Shown here in pieces: positions 46,404 to 56,757 of a DNA stretch of 64,000 nt; within the stretch, counting starts at the first letter, position 1; the number at the start of each line of letters is the position of its first letter. The translations under genes and the position numbers were made by a program. The DNA lies in assembly GCA_947086415.1 (NCBI GenBank), contig OX352296.1, forward strand, positions 38,332,901 to 38,396,900, written 5' to 3'. This stretch comes from Pammene aurita. Lineage: Eukaryota > Arthropoda > Insecta > Lepidoptera > Tortricidae. The notes beneath the pieces are model-generated. The model saw nothing but the letters and a program-made list of their open reading frames with translations. It was not told where the DNA came from and ran no database searches.

Positions 46404-47232
46404 AAAACCGGCCAAGAGCGTATCGGGCCACGCTCAGTGTAGACCCCACTTAAGAGTTAAAATAACACCGCCATGTAGGATATGATATGAGCGTTCTACG
46501 TACAGCGACATCTATCGGCAAATTAAGTAAACTATTGCACGCGAGCTTAAAGTATGGGAGATGATTTTTATGGGATAATTCTTTATTGCGTGAACCGATT
46601 TTCACCGTTTTTACTTTATTTGAAAGCACGTCATTTCATTGTGATTTTGTAGAAATTACAGGTACAATAAACACCTGTATAAGCAGGTACAATAAACATC
46701 TGCTTTATACGGTTAAATTACAAACTTAGTTCAGAAATTATTTTGTAATAGTTTTTCAAAAACTATTCAACCTATCAAGTTCAAAATAATTTTCCTAGAA
46801 AGTTCTTATAAAGTTCTACTTTTGAGATTTTTTTCATATTTTTAAAACATATGGTTCAAAAGTTAGAGGGGGGGGGGGGACACATTTTTTTTAACTTCTG
46901 GAGCGATTATTTCCGAAAATATGTACATTATCAAAAATTGATTTTAGTAAACCCCTATTCATTTTTAAATACCTATCCGACAATATATCACACGTTAGGG
47001 TTGAAATGAAAAAAAAAATCACTCCCCACTTTACGTATAGGGGAGGTACCCTAATTAAACATTTTTTTCCACTTTTTATTTTACCACTTTGTTGGCGTGA
47101 TTGATATACATATTAGTACCAAATTTCAGCTTTCTAGTGCTAACGGTCACTGAGATTATCCGCGGACGGACGGACGGACGGGCAGACATGGCGAAACTAT
47201 AAGGGTTCCTAGTTGACTACGGAACCCTAAAA
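46404..47232 (+). repeat. Dispersed repeat, 'ggccaagagcg' start
   Basis: It starts 'accggccaagagcgtatcgg', includes 'tttattgcgtgaaccgattt', and ends '(gacg)n ... ggttcctagttgactacgga accc'. This start and end are common in lepidopteran genomes. It forms the left edge of the duplication and recurs at 57594 without its 3' end. Confidence 0.6.
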
Positions 47233-47472
47233 AATGTTTAATTAAAGTCTTAGACTGTCATTATGGTAAAGGAAAAATATCGACATACAGTAGTATTTCA
47301 AAATATTTCTTACCCGTCCCTAAGAATGTCAAGCTACCAAATTGCACCTCCGATAACGGGGTCTAGATATCATATTCATATTAAAGACCATCACTGTACT
47401 TAAACCACAGAGAACATCCTATATATGTGACTTAGGCGAGCGCCACACACTTAGCGGAATTCAGCTCGGAAT

Positions 47473-47700
47473 TCAGTTAGTCATAGACAAAAATCGGCCA
47501 GAAGTCAGAAAAACCACAACTCCCTGCTTAATTTTGTCTGTGGCTTCATACAAAAATTCAGTCACCCACTGACTTCTCGGAAATTCAATACGATATTGGT
47601 TAAATTCAAATGTAACGTCTGAATTCGGCATTCGACCTCTGTCTGCACTGTTCGACATACCATTGACTACCACTTGACTCTTATAATGAATACATTCCAC
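47473..47700. other. Repeated open frame, not considered a gene
   Basis: An identical 78-codon minus frame occurs here and at 58243-58479. Its first codon is not supported by any coding signal. Its conservation is explained by the recent duplication of the whole region. Confidence 0.5.
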
Positions 47701-48025
47701 TTGAGTCACTTTAGAATTTTAGATGGTAATCTTAAACTCGAAGCTGTTTTTATGGCGTGTTTTAAACAAGAAGTATCGTATTTTAAGTGCCTGATAAATA
47801 TCCTTTACTGTTTTTTATTTAAAAAAAATAGTTGGTGACGACAAGCATACGAAAGCGGCCAACGTAGCATATGTGCATCTGCAATCAAAAGGTGTCAAGC
47901 GCGCTGATGAAACCGTATAAAAGGAGGATTAGCTATATTTGCAAGAAAAGGACAAACATGTAGTCCTTTTCTCAACAGTGCATTATTTTTGAGCTTAAGT
48001 TAGAAAGTACACTTTTAAAACAATG

Positions 48026-48830
48026 CACTTTTTAAACCACTAATTTAAACTTTCACGCGGTTAAGTCCCGTTTGTACAAATAGATAATGCACTTTTTGCG
48101 AAGAATCTGGTAATTCGCGCTTTACTAAAACATAACCTGCATTATAATTATAAATTTAAACTGTGAATCGATTAAAACAGCAAGGGCCGCAACGCAATTT
48201 AGTAACGGAGTTTGTGCACGGGATTAAAGTTTACCTCAGCTGTATACTCGTAGCGGGCGACAAAGCTATACAATGCACACACAATGCATATTTTAAACCA
48301 CTGATTTAAACTTTCACGCGGTTAAGTCTCATTTGTACAAATAGGTAATGCACTTTTTGCGAAAAATCTGGCCATTCGCGCTTTACTAAAACATAACCTG
48401 CATTTTTTTATATATCATATGTTGTGTCCCACTGCTGGCCTGGTAAACCTGCATTATAATTATTAAACTGTGAATCGATTAAAGCAGCAAGGGTCGCAAC
48501 GCAATTTAATTACGGAGTTTGTGGACAGGATTAATCTGTACCCCAGTTGTATAGCGGGCGACTGAGCTATGCAAAAACAATGTTCAAATAATGCACATTT
48601 TAAACCATTGGTTTAAACTTTCACACGGTTAAGTCTCATTTATGCAAATAGATAATGCACTTTTTGATAAAAATCTGGCCGTTCGCGGTTTACTAAAACA
48701 TAACCTGCATTATAATTATTAAATTTTTTATCTGAATCAATTAAAACAGCAAGGGCCGCAATCTAATAACGGAGTTTGTGCACGGAATTAAAGTTTACCT
48801 CAGTTGTATAGCGGGCGACAGAGCTATAAC
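48026..48830. repeat. Tandem repeat, three long units (~261-307 bp), unit A
   Basis: The phrase 'aaaccactaatttaaacttt' and variants start at 48034, 48295 and 48602. Each unit also has 'ctttactaaaacataacctg', 'gtgaatcgattaaaacagca', and 'gcgggcgac' before 'gctat'. The middle unit has an extra ~46 bp ('tatatatcatatgttgtgtc'). The same array is in unit B. Confidence 0.8.
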
Positions 48831-48839
48831 ATGTCGTCA

Positions 48840-49080
48840 GAGCCAGAACATTAGTTCAGTTAGCGAAACTTAGGTTCACCTTAGTTGCTCGGTAGGCCAC
48901 ACAGCTATGACGTGTCTTCAGAATTTGGACATCAATTAATTTGGCGAAACTTGTGTTCACCATAGTTGTACGGTGGGCAACACAGCTGTCACGTATCGTC
49001 AGAGAAAGGGCGTCAGTTTATTTGGCAAAACTTGTGTTCACTGCACGGTGGGCAACATCTATAAAATGTCGTTAGGCCAG
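48840..49080. repeat. Tandem repeat, three 81 bp units, unit A
   Basis: 'gcgaaactt' and its variant 'gcaaaactt' recur at 48863, 48944 and 49025, each followed by 'gttcac' and 'cggt(a/g)ggc(c/a)ac'. This array follows the longer one directly, and the two share the 'agttg...gggcgac/gggcaac' element. Mirrored at ~61740-61975 in unit B. Confidence 0.75.
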
Positions 49081-49703
49081 ACGTTGTTCAGTACGAAACT
49101 TGGGTCGCATTTGAACTGGACTGGTCTAAGTCGAAGTGCCAAGGACCATAATAAGTCTGAACTGACTCTGTCTATACGCGCAGTAAATCGCGTAACAGAA
49201 ATTCAGACAAACGTAGTAGGTACTAGCGCTCTGTCGCGTTACAAACGTACTTCCATGGATTCTTTTCGACGAATCGAAGCTGTCAAAATAACTCATCCTT
49301 CATCCAATAGATGCTGTGGCGCCTAAAACCGAAAACAGAAGTACCTACGGTCTGAATTTTGGAGGAACACAATTTTCTATAGATATCAGTTCAGGTGTGT
49401 ATGGTCCTTGCTTGGTAAAATCAACGACCCGAGACAGGTCGCTAAGTTGGAAGTTTGGACGCTATTTCAGCTGAATGGTGGTATTAGTGAGGACTAATAA
49501 CTTACGCCCTCGACTTTGTCGGGTAAGTCGTCAAATTGCTAAACCACCCTCCTCCTTAAGTACCCTCGTACGTTGAAACCTCATTTTACCTTTCTAGAAA
49601 GTCAATTCAGAGATAAAAATTCTTATCGAACGAACGGAGCGTAAGCGAAGTGAAGTTCTTACAGACAACTTCGGCTACTAGGACTGTCGGCATATCGATG
49701 GCT

Positions 49704-50040
49704 CATTATTTTGTCAAAAACGGGACTTAATCGCGTACACTTACTTTTATTATTTCCCTGACGTTTCGAGCGTGCCGTAACGCTCGTGGTCGCAGGCAGA
49801 CTGGCGAGGAATTGTATCAGCATCTCCTAGCTGCGCGGGTTTTTCGAACTACCCGCAGTTGGTCTCGATTATGCACATTCACGCTAGGGTTGTCACTTTG
49901 CCTACACACAACACTCACGACATCTGGTGGTTTGGAAATGCAAGTATTTTCACGCTTACATTTGCTGATCACTGGATTCCACGAAGACGAGATTCCCTGT
50001 CCCTCGTTCTGGTTGAAATTTTTATGCTTCCTAATTTCAA
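49704..50040. repeat. Penelope terminal repeat, copy 1
   Basis: 337 bp from 'cattattttgtcaaaaacgg' to 'cctaatttcaa'. It includes the last ~75 codons of the gene, the ribozyme-like hairpin and the terminus. Confidence 0.85.
49757..49796 (-). ncRNA. Hammerhead-like fold in the Penelope repeat (copies at 52372, 53503)
   Basis: The minus strand reads 'cctgcgaccacgagcgttac' then 'ggcacgctcgaaacgtcagg'. CCTG pairs with CAGG (stem I), GAGCGT with ACGCTC (stem II), and GAAAC-GTC follows as in minimal hammerheads. The core before stem II reads CTGCGAC, where a hammerhead needs CTGANGA; one missing A would explain it. The same 40 bp occur at 52372-52411 (minus) and 53503-53542 (plus). Hammerheads are known in Penelope-like elements. 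This one looks degenerate. Confidence 0.45.
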
Positions 50041-52438
50041 TAGCCTCCCGTAATTTCCTGCTATGACGAAGACGTTCTGTGGAGAGGACTTTTGGATTAT
50101 GGAGCTCAATCCAGTGGTTTGGTCCAGATTCCAACAAATGTTCGGCTACAGCAGACTTGTTTATTTGTCGATTCTTGACTGCTGTGATATGTTCCCTGAC
50201 CCTTTCCGCTATTGTGCGTTTGGTTTCCCCAATATAGGAACTACCACAGCTACAATCAATCTTGTAAACGCCCGGTGTTTGATAAGGGATAACATCCTTA
50301 GCTGACCTTAAATGCCCCGACACCTTGGATAACGGCATGTATACGGTTTGTATAGAGTACTTCCTTAGTACTGTACCTACTTTGTCCGTCACTCCTTTGA
50401 CATAAGGCAAAAATGCCGGTCGCCTTGCAACATCCGGATGCTTCCTTCCCGGTTTCCGTCTGGGTTGCCTACTGTCCACCCTGTACCCATTCCTCCTAAG
50501 GACCCCCTGAATATGTGACATCTCACTCTCTAAAAATTCAGGGTCACAAAGATCATGTGCTCTGTTCCTTAGGGAATTCACTACTGACAGTAGATGGCGA
50601 GGGTGATGGTGAGACAGAGCGTTAAGATACCTGTCCGTGTGTGTGGGCTTCCTGTAGACAGTGTGCGCCAGGGATCCATCCATTCGACCTATCACTTTCA
50701 CGTCCAGAAAGGGCAAACTACGTTCCGATTCCAATTCATAGGTAAACTTTACCTTGGGATGAATGGAATTAAGATACTGGAGCAACTGTTCAACTTCCTG
50801 TTTGCCACCCTTTATAATGCAAAACACATCATCGACATATCGCTTCCACAATTTCACTGCCCATGGTTGCAGATCTAAGCTGGCCTCAAAATGCTCCATC
50901 CAGATATTTGCTAACACCGGGGCGACAGGGCTACCCATAGCAACTCCATCGATCTGGAGGTAATGCGTTCCTCTATACAAAAAGTAGCTTCCTTCCAAAC
51001 AGTTCCTTAATAAGACCATGACTGATCCCAGTATCTCATTGTCCGCAAGCCTTCCCCGAACTACCTCAAGACATTCTCTTACTGGAACATTGGTAAAGAG
51101 TGACTCGACATCAAAACTCACCATTATATCATCTGGTTCCAGCGTTATGTTCTTAAGAATGTCTATAAAGTGACGGGAATCCTTCACAAAGGACGTTGTC
51201 TTACCCACAAGCGGCTGCAACACCGATGCAACGTGCTTGGCCAGATCGTAAGTAGGTGAGGCGATTTGACTTACAATCGGTCGCAAGGGCACGTTTGACT
51301 TGTGCACCTTCGGTAATCCATACAACTTCGGTGGTTGCACTATTTTAGGCTTGTATAAACGGTCATAAACGTCCTCCTGAAATAACTCCTTATAATCCCT
51401 AATGACAGCCCTAATTCGGCGCGTAACTCTGGCAGTAGGGTCATATGAGACAGGCGTGTATACATTCGTGTCATTTAATAAAAGCCGAATTTTTGCATCG
51501 TAATCCGACGAGTCCATGACCACAGTGGCGTTTCCCTTGTCCGCCTTTAGAACCAGGATATCCTCATTCGCTCTCAGGTTCTTCAGGGCTGATCGCTCTT
51601 CTGCAGTAACGTTACTCTTCGGTAGTGTAGCCTTTCGCAAAATAACCGCAACATCTTGCCTTAGCACCTCCGCATCGCTAAGCGGCACCTTGTTACACAT
51701 TATTGCCTCCTCAACACTACAGATTACGGTCTCATATGGAATCCGCTTAGGTGTCAAAGCGAAATTCAACCCTTTCTCAAGTATACCGACGGTCGCTTCT
51801 TCTAAAGTGGTGCTTGATAAATTTATAACCGTGGAGGTAGGTCTATCATGGCGCTGCTTACCCCTGGTCTCGTTTATTCCATGTCGATATAGCAACCTCT
51901 CGTATTTCTTATCATGCACCTCACTACGATAATAATAAATACGGTCCGCTTGTTCGAAGGTAATCCGATCCCATAAGTCGAAATCATCACTAGATAACAC
52001 TGCACTACACATCTTATGCAACCCGTATAACTCGCACTGCACTCTGTCCAGGTCCGCGTAAACATTCTTTATTTGCTGTTTCAATAGACGGATACTAGCA
52101 GCCCTTAGGATTTTTGCAGAAAACGGTATGTCCTTACGCGGTGTTAGTTTAACGCACGTAGGTATTAGGTTCGAATCGCGACACTTAATTAAAAATGACA
52201 ACGATGTTGTTAAGCGCACTCGTTTTTTCCGCAACCATCCTAGACGTCTTAATTTTATTGCTAAATCCGGCCCGTACCGGGTTACAATGTACTGATTTAA
52301 ACTTACACGATCTTCACTCATTATTTTGTCAAAAACGGGACTTAATCGCGTACACTTACTTTTATTATTTCCCTGACGTTTCGAGCGTGCCATAACGCTC
52401 GTGGTCGCAGGCAGACTGGCGAGGAATTGTATCAGCAT
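49817..52438 (-). CDS. Penelope-like reverse transcriptase / GIY-YIG protein, 873 residues
   Basis: It copies the element's RNA and cleaves the target. The frame is open from an ATG at 52438 to a TGA. An N-terminal basic region leads to the reverse transcriptase: LYGLPKVHKSNVPLRPIVS, then MVSFDVESLFTNVP (catalytic D ~443), GVAMGSPVAPVLANIWME, and YVDDVF (DD ~536-537). The GIY-YIG nuclease follows at ~723-737 (GVYKIDCSCGSSYIGETKR), with the Cys motif typical of this group, then AERVREH and the conserved AEHLLE. All expected motifs are present, so the protein may be functional. The ATG lies in the upstream terminal repeat, so a later Met such as MSEDRVSLNQYIV is an alternative start. Confidence 0.92.
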   Translation of the reverse strand: MLIQFLASLPATTSVMARSKRQGNNKSKCTRLSPVFDKIMSEDRVSLNQYIVTRYGPDLAIKLRRLGWLRKKRVRLTTSLSFLIKCRDSNLIPTCVKLTPRKDIPFSAKILRAASIRLLKQQIKNVYADLDRVQCELYGLHKMCSAVLSSDDFDLWDRITFEQADRIYYYRSEVHDKKYERLLYRHGINETRGKQRHDRPTSTVINLSSTTLEEATVGILEKGLNFALTPKRIPYETVICSVEEAIMCNKVPLSDAEVLRQDVAVILRKATLPKSNVTAEERSALKNLRANEDILVLKADKGNATVVMDSSDYDAKIRLLLNDTNVYTPVSYDPTARVTRRIRAVIRDYKELFQEDVYDRLYKPKIVQPPKLYGLPKVHKSNVPLRPIVSQIASPTYDLAKHVASVLQPLVGKTTSFVKDSRHFIDILKNITLEPDDIMVSFDVESLFTNVPVRECLEVVRGRLADNEILGSVMVLLRNCLEGSYFLYRGTHYLQIDGVAMGSPVAPVLANIWMEHFEASLDLQPWAVKLWKRYVDDVFCIIKGGKQEVEQLLQYLNSIHPKVKFTYELESERSLPFLDVKVIGRMDGSLAHTVYRKPTHTDRYLNALSHHHPRHLLSVVNSLRNRAHDLCDPEFLESEMSHIQGVLRRNGYRVDSRQPRRKPGRKHPDVARRPAFLPYVKGVTDKVGTVLRKYSIQTVYMPLSKVSGHLRSAKDVIPYQTPGVYKIDCSCGSSYIGETKRTIAERVREHITAVKNRQINKSAVAEHLLESGPNHWIELHNPKVLSTERLRHSRKLREAIEIRKHKNFNQNEGQGISSSWNPVISKCKRENTCISKPPDVVSVVCRQSDNPSVNVHNRDQLRVVRKTRAARRC

Positions 52439-52655
52439 CTCCTAGCTGCGCGGGTTTTTCGAACTACCCGCAGTTGGTCTCGATTATGCACATTCACGCT
52501 AGGGTTGTCACTTTGCCTACACACAACACTCACGACATCTGGTGGTTTGGAAATGCAAGTATTTTCACGCTTACATTTGCTGATCACTGGATTCCACGAA
52601 GACGAGATTCCCTGTCCCTCGTTCTGGTTGAAATTTTTATGCTTCCTAATTTCAA
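52319..52655. repeat. Penelope terminal repeat, copy 2
   Basis: Same orientation and length as 49704-50040, offset 2615 bp. I saw one substitution, G to A in the hairpin loop. It supplies the ATG of the gene and ends at the inversion junction (52655/52656). Confidence 0.85.
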
Positions 52656-53484
52656 CACACACGGACAGGTATCTTAACGCTCTGTCTCACCATCACCCTC
52701 GCCATCTACTGTCAGTAGTGAATTCCCTAAGGAACAGAGCACATGATCTTTGTGACCCTGAATTTTTAGAGAGTGAGATGTCACATATTCAGGGGGTCCT
52801 TAGGAGGAATGGGTACAGGGTGGACAGTAGGCAACCCAGACGGAAACCGGGAAGGAAGCATCCGGATGTTGCAAGGCGACCGGCATTTTTGCCTTATGTC
52901 AAAGGAGTGACGGACAAAGTAGGTACAGTACTAAGGAAGTACTCTATACAAACCGTATACATGCCGTTATCCAAGGTGTCGGGGCATTTAAGGTCAGCTA
53001 AGGATGTTATCCCTTATCAAACACCGGGCGTTTACAAGATTGATTGTAGCTGTGGTAGTTCCTATATTGGGGAAACCAAACGCACAATAGCGGAAAGGGT
53101 CAGGGAACATATCACAGCAGTCAAGAATCGACAAATAAACAAGTCTGCTGTAGCCGAACATTTGTTGGAATCTGGACCAAACCACTGGATTGAGCTCCAT
53201 AATCCAAAAGTCCTCTCCACAGAACGTCTTCGTCATAGCAGGAAATTACGGGAGGCTATTGAAATTAGGAAGCATAAAAATTTCAACCAGAACGAGGGAC
53301 AGGGAATCTCGTCTTCGTGGAATCCAGTGATCAGCAAATGTAAGCGTGAAAATACTTGCATTTCCAAACCACCAGATGTCGTGAGTGTTGTGTGTAGGCA
53401 AAGTGACAACCCTAGCGTGAATGTGCATAATCGAGACCAACTGCGGGTAGTTCGAAAAACCCGCGCAGCTAGGAGATGCTGATA
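52656..53484 (+). pseudogene. Penelope GIY-YIG fragment, inverted partial copy
   Basis: It encodes THTDRYLNALSHHHPRHLLS through the GIY-YIG domain (KIDCSCGSSYIGETKR) to the same C-terminus as the full protein, but no reverse transcriptase. A plus frame reads into it from 52427, but its first 76 codons are antisense of the terminal repeat. The longer frame is thus a product of the inversion. Confidence 0.9.
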
Positions 53485-53595
53485 CAATTCCTCGCCAGTC
53501 TGCCTGCGACCACGAGCGTTACGGCACGCTCGAAACGTCAGGGAAATAATAAAAGTAAGTGTACGCGATTAAGTCCCGTTTTTGACAAAATAATG
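53259..53595. repeat. Penelope terminal repeat, copy 3, inverted
   Basis: Reverse complement of the other two copies. It forms the right end of the insertion together with ~28 bp that correspond to the start of the coding region. Confidence 0.85.
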
Positions 53596-54207
53596 AGTGA
53601 AGATCGTGTAAGTTTAAATCAGTATATCGATGGCTTTTTGATTTTGAGAGTTTGTTCCATGATAACTTTAGTAACGTTTTTATGATCTTTATGAAATTTG
53701 TTGGGATTGTAGTAGAGATACATATAATTTGAGTGTTCGTATATAAGCAGGATCGATCAAGGAATTGTGGAGCTAGAAGGCGAAAAAATATATTTAGAAG
53801 GGTCTTGTTATATTGGTCGAGTTCTCCGTTCGAGGCGGACTACTTACTAGTGACACTTTCAGATAATACGCTACGCGAGAAATCTGTTGCACCGGCAGTC
53901 AAGCTAGACCTTGTGGGTTCTAAATGTTCTAATGCCACAGTTGCTAGTCTTTCACAGTTCATTGTTCATTATAATAGGCATTTCAATTTGGGATATATCC
54001 CACAAAAAAAGGCCAAGTGCGAGTCGGACTCGCGCCCTATGGGTTCCGTACATCACTTTTTTTACTTGTGCTGTAAAAAGCGTCTTACCAAATTTCATGA
54101 TTCTAGGTCTATTATGTTGACACTTTTGCACCTTATTAAGTACGTTATTTCGAAGGAATAAGGCAATACCCTTTAGCCACGTGATCCTACCGCCCTTGTG
54201 CCGGATT

Positions 54208-54482
54208 CTAATAAATAAATATAAATATAAATAAATATAAATATTATGGGACAATCCTACACAAATCAACCTAGTCCCACAGTAAGCTCAATAAGGCTTG
54301 TGTTGTGGGTACTAGGCGACGATATATATAATAGATAAATACTTAAATATATAGAAAACATCCATAACTCAGGAACAAATATCCGTGATAAACACACAAA
54401 TAAATGCCTGACCAGGATTCGAACCCGGGACCTCCTGCTTCGTCGCCAGGGTCACTACCGACTAGGCTAGGAGGCCGTTAAA
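54208..54482 (-). repeat. tRNA-headed SINE, unit A
   Basis: The minus strand starts 'cctcctagcctagtcggtag' (A-box region), has 'cccgggttcgaatcctggtc' (B-box region), then 'gtgataaacacacaaat' on the plus strand. It ends in an 'ataaatataaatata' tail at 54208-54244. The unit B copy is at 63180-63453. Confidence 0.8.
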
Positions 54483-55742
54483 AAATACATTAACAATACA
54501 ATAAAAATACAACCTATAGTCTGGCAAACAATTTCTGTCAGTAGAAAAGCGCGGAAAATTCTAAATACGTAGGTACTACATGTGGCAACCCTTTGTGATG
54601 AGACACCGTATTTCGTGACGAACATTTCAATTCACATTGAATTTGTTTCTTGTGCATTTCTCTCTCTCATCTTAAGTTCGAGTGAGATACTGCCGTGCAA
54701 TACTTAAACAACAGTAAGTGCTGTTTTTTCTTGATCTTGTACCACCGTGTTAAGACGCACACATGTAGTACACGTGCGAATATGACAATGGGAACATATA
54801 AAAATCGAAGCCTCCATGTACAGTAAATCAGAAGAATTCAGTAAATTATTGAGGTAAAACTAACTAAACTGCCGTAATAAAGTTGTCGGCTCTGAACTTT
54901 TAGACTTCACTGATTAAAATACAGTAAAGGCCTCATGTCAATCCTAAATTAACAAGTAAAGAGAAGTTAATACTTACGCCAAAAACTGTTTAAAATGCAG
55001 TACAATCTAAATGTTCTAAAATATTTGTACTGTGTTTGAAATGCTATTGATTTTTTAGCATAATTACTAATTAAAATGCAGTAATAATTTTCCTTACTAT
55101 AATTTAAGTGGTCGAACAGTCTTAAATGAGAGAGCAAAATACAACCTAAAGTACAGTACTAAGCTCACTTACTGTGATTTAAACTGTAGTATGGCTATTT
55201 TCAAATGTGTTTACTGCAATCGTGACAGCAATTTACTGTACATTAGGTTGAAGTTTGCTCTTCAGTCTTGTCTCCGACGCTGTGCGAGGCGGACCGGGCG
55301 CGTGTAACACTGGACTGCCGAGGCAAGCGAGTGTTCAATACCTACTTTGCGTACGATTTCTTATGTGATGACAGCTTGTCTTTATGTGGATTTTAAGGTC
55401 TTCGCGTGAATATATGTATAACGAGTAGTATGGGTATTCTACCCTTACTTTTTTTTATTTAAACGTATATCAGTTTTAGTACTTATTATATAACTACTTA
55501 TAAGTTATAACTAAAAGTATACTCGACTTTCGTATTTATTACGTTATTAACTGGGATTTAGTTTTAATTATTATTTCAATATTTAGGGCACATTAATAGT
55601 GTAAGATATTTATTACTTATAAATGGGCAATTCACTTGCACATTTCAAAGGTACAAGAAAATATAGAAAAGAACACAACAAAGAAAATTATACCCCGTAA
55701 ACGTAGAAAAATACAGTAGATGGACAAAAACCATTTTAAACC

Positions 55743-56147
55743 AAACTGAAAAATAGATGTCATATACTTCAGAAAAAAGTGACCAAACCCTCCGGTGTCC
55801 GAGGCCAGATTCGAACTGGCGTCTTCAGCTTTCGCGGCTGACGTCCTGACCACTAGACCACCCGGTCACGGCGGAACTTGACAAATTTTCTCATGTATAT
55901 GCAATCTCTGAATGGGAGGTGCAAGCACGTACTGCGCAAGCCCTTAGAGTATGGTCAACGGCGCCTAGCCGTTTCAAATTCAGAGATTGCATATACATGA
56001 GAAAATTTGTCAAGTTCCGCCGTGACCGGGTGGTCTAGTGGTCAGGACGTCAGCCGCGAAAGCTGAAGACGCCAGTTCGAATCTGGCCTCGGACACCGGA
56101 GGGTTTGGTCACTTTTTCTGAAGTATATGACATCTATTTTTCAGTTT
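55743..56147. repeat. Palindrome with ~170 bp arms, each carrying a tRNA-like sequence
   Basis: Arms 55743-55913 and 55978-56147 match almost perfectly around a 64 bp spacer. Each arm contains the tRNA-like unit described next, plus ~35-50 bp on either side. It lies inside the 2.73 kb element. Confidence 0.9.
56022..56096 (+). tRNA. tRNA-like sequence (mirror copy at 55794-55868, minus)
   Basis: A cloverleaf can be drawn. The acceptor is GTGACCG/CGGACAC (six of seven pairs), with a short D stem GTC/GAC. The anticodon stem TCAGC/GCTGA has loop CGCGAAA, and the T arm is GCCAG-TTCGAAT-CTGGC. The A-box-like 'tggtctagtgg' and B-box-like 'agttcgaatct' are present. Position 33 would be G where tRNAs have U, so this is more likely a tRNA-derived SINE head than a working tRNA. 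Confidence 0.5.
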
Positions 56148-56447
56148 ATATATAGTAGTGTAACTACTTAAAAAATTGCAAATCAAAAAATATTGAACAA
56201 AATAATTTGATTTGCTTCAAGATTCATTTTAAACCAAAGTTTATTACAAATAACAACCTACTAATAAATTCTGTACAAAAAGCAATGATATCCCATCAAA
56301 AACATAAATGTGAAATGATTGCCAAGTTCAATATACATATTATAATATGCATTGGTTGTTGACTTCAACGACAAAAGAAGTGAGATCTAAATGGGTGCCA
56401 AGTTAATAATGGTCAGTCCTGAAATTTACTTATAACAACATCAAAAA

Positions 56448-56757
56448 TTATAACAACTCGAAATATAATTTCTTCTTAAAACTTACGATAGTATTTATAT
56501 TGAAGCCTAAAGTTTGACTTGGCTAGTTCTCATATACGAATTATATTATAGCCTTCGCAAGTTCTAAAGTTCTTATTTTATTCTTCCTAAAATTTGGCTT
56601 GTTGGTAGAAACTAACCATCGAAAATAGGGCTTATCCATGACTGTTTTAGTAGATACTTAATAATATGAGAACTAGACAAGTCAAACCTTAGGCTTCAAT
56701 ATATTATCGTAAGTTTTAAGAAGAAATTATATTTTGAGTCGTTATAATTTTGAATGT
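56448..56757. repeat. Inverted repeat inside the 2.73 kb element
   Basis: 'aatttcttcttaaaacttac' and 'aagtttgacttggctagttc' (~56466-56530) are mirrored at ~56665-56750, with a few differences. Arms are ~85 bp and the spacer is ~130 bp. Confidence 0.7.

Larger units (their letters stand above)
49704..53624 (-). mobile_element. Penelope-like retroelement with an inverted partial copy
   Basis: Penelope-like elements pair a reverse transcriptase with a GIY-YIG endonuclease and typically carry terminal repeats and rearranged partial copies. Here a 337 bp repeat occurs directly at 49704-50040 and 52319-52655, and inverted at 53259-53595. The main gene lies between the direct copies on the minus strand. 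To its right a truncated copy (52656-53624) points the other way. The insertion is flanked by 'atatcgatggct' on both sides (49692-49703 and 53624-53635); unit B has that site once, unoccupied, at ~62602-62613. The exact edge is ambiguous by one or two bases. Confidence 0.9.

Noticed and set aside
47473..47709. Identical 78-codon minus frames here and at 58243-58479
   Set aside because: Identity follows from the recent segmental duplication, not from selection. No start context or domain.
48973..49326. 117-codon frame over the tandem array
   Set aside because: Lies in the 81 bp repeats and beyond; the unit B copy is frameshifted. No domain.
52427..53482. 351-codon plus-strand open frame
   Set aside because: Its first 76 codons are antisense to the Penelope terminal repeat; only the part from 52656 is a real GIY-YIG fragment. 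The long frame results from the inversion junction.
53733..54161. 142-codon open frame, similar frame at 62711-63091
   Set aside because: It runs through SINE and repeat sequence, the unit B version is changed by an indel, and it has no motif. Duplication alone explains the similarity.
56022..56096. Functional tRNA gene
   Set aside because: The cloverleaf is fair, but G replaces the universal U33 and the unit is embedded in a mobile palindrome. A tRNA-derived SINE head is more likely.
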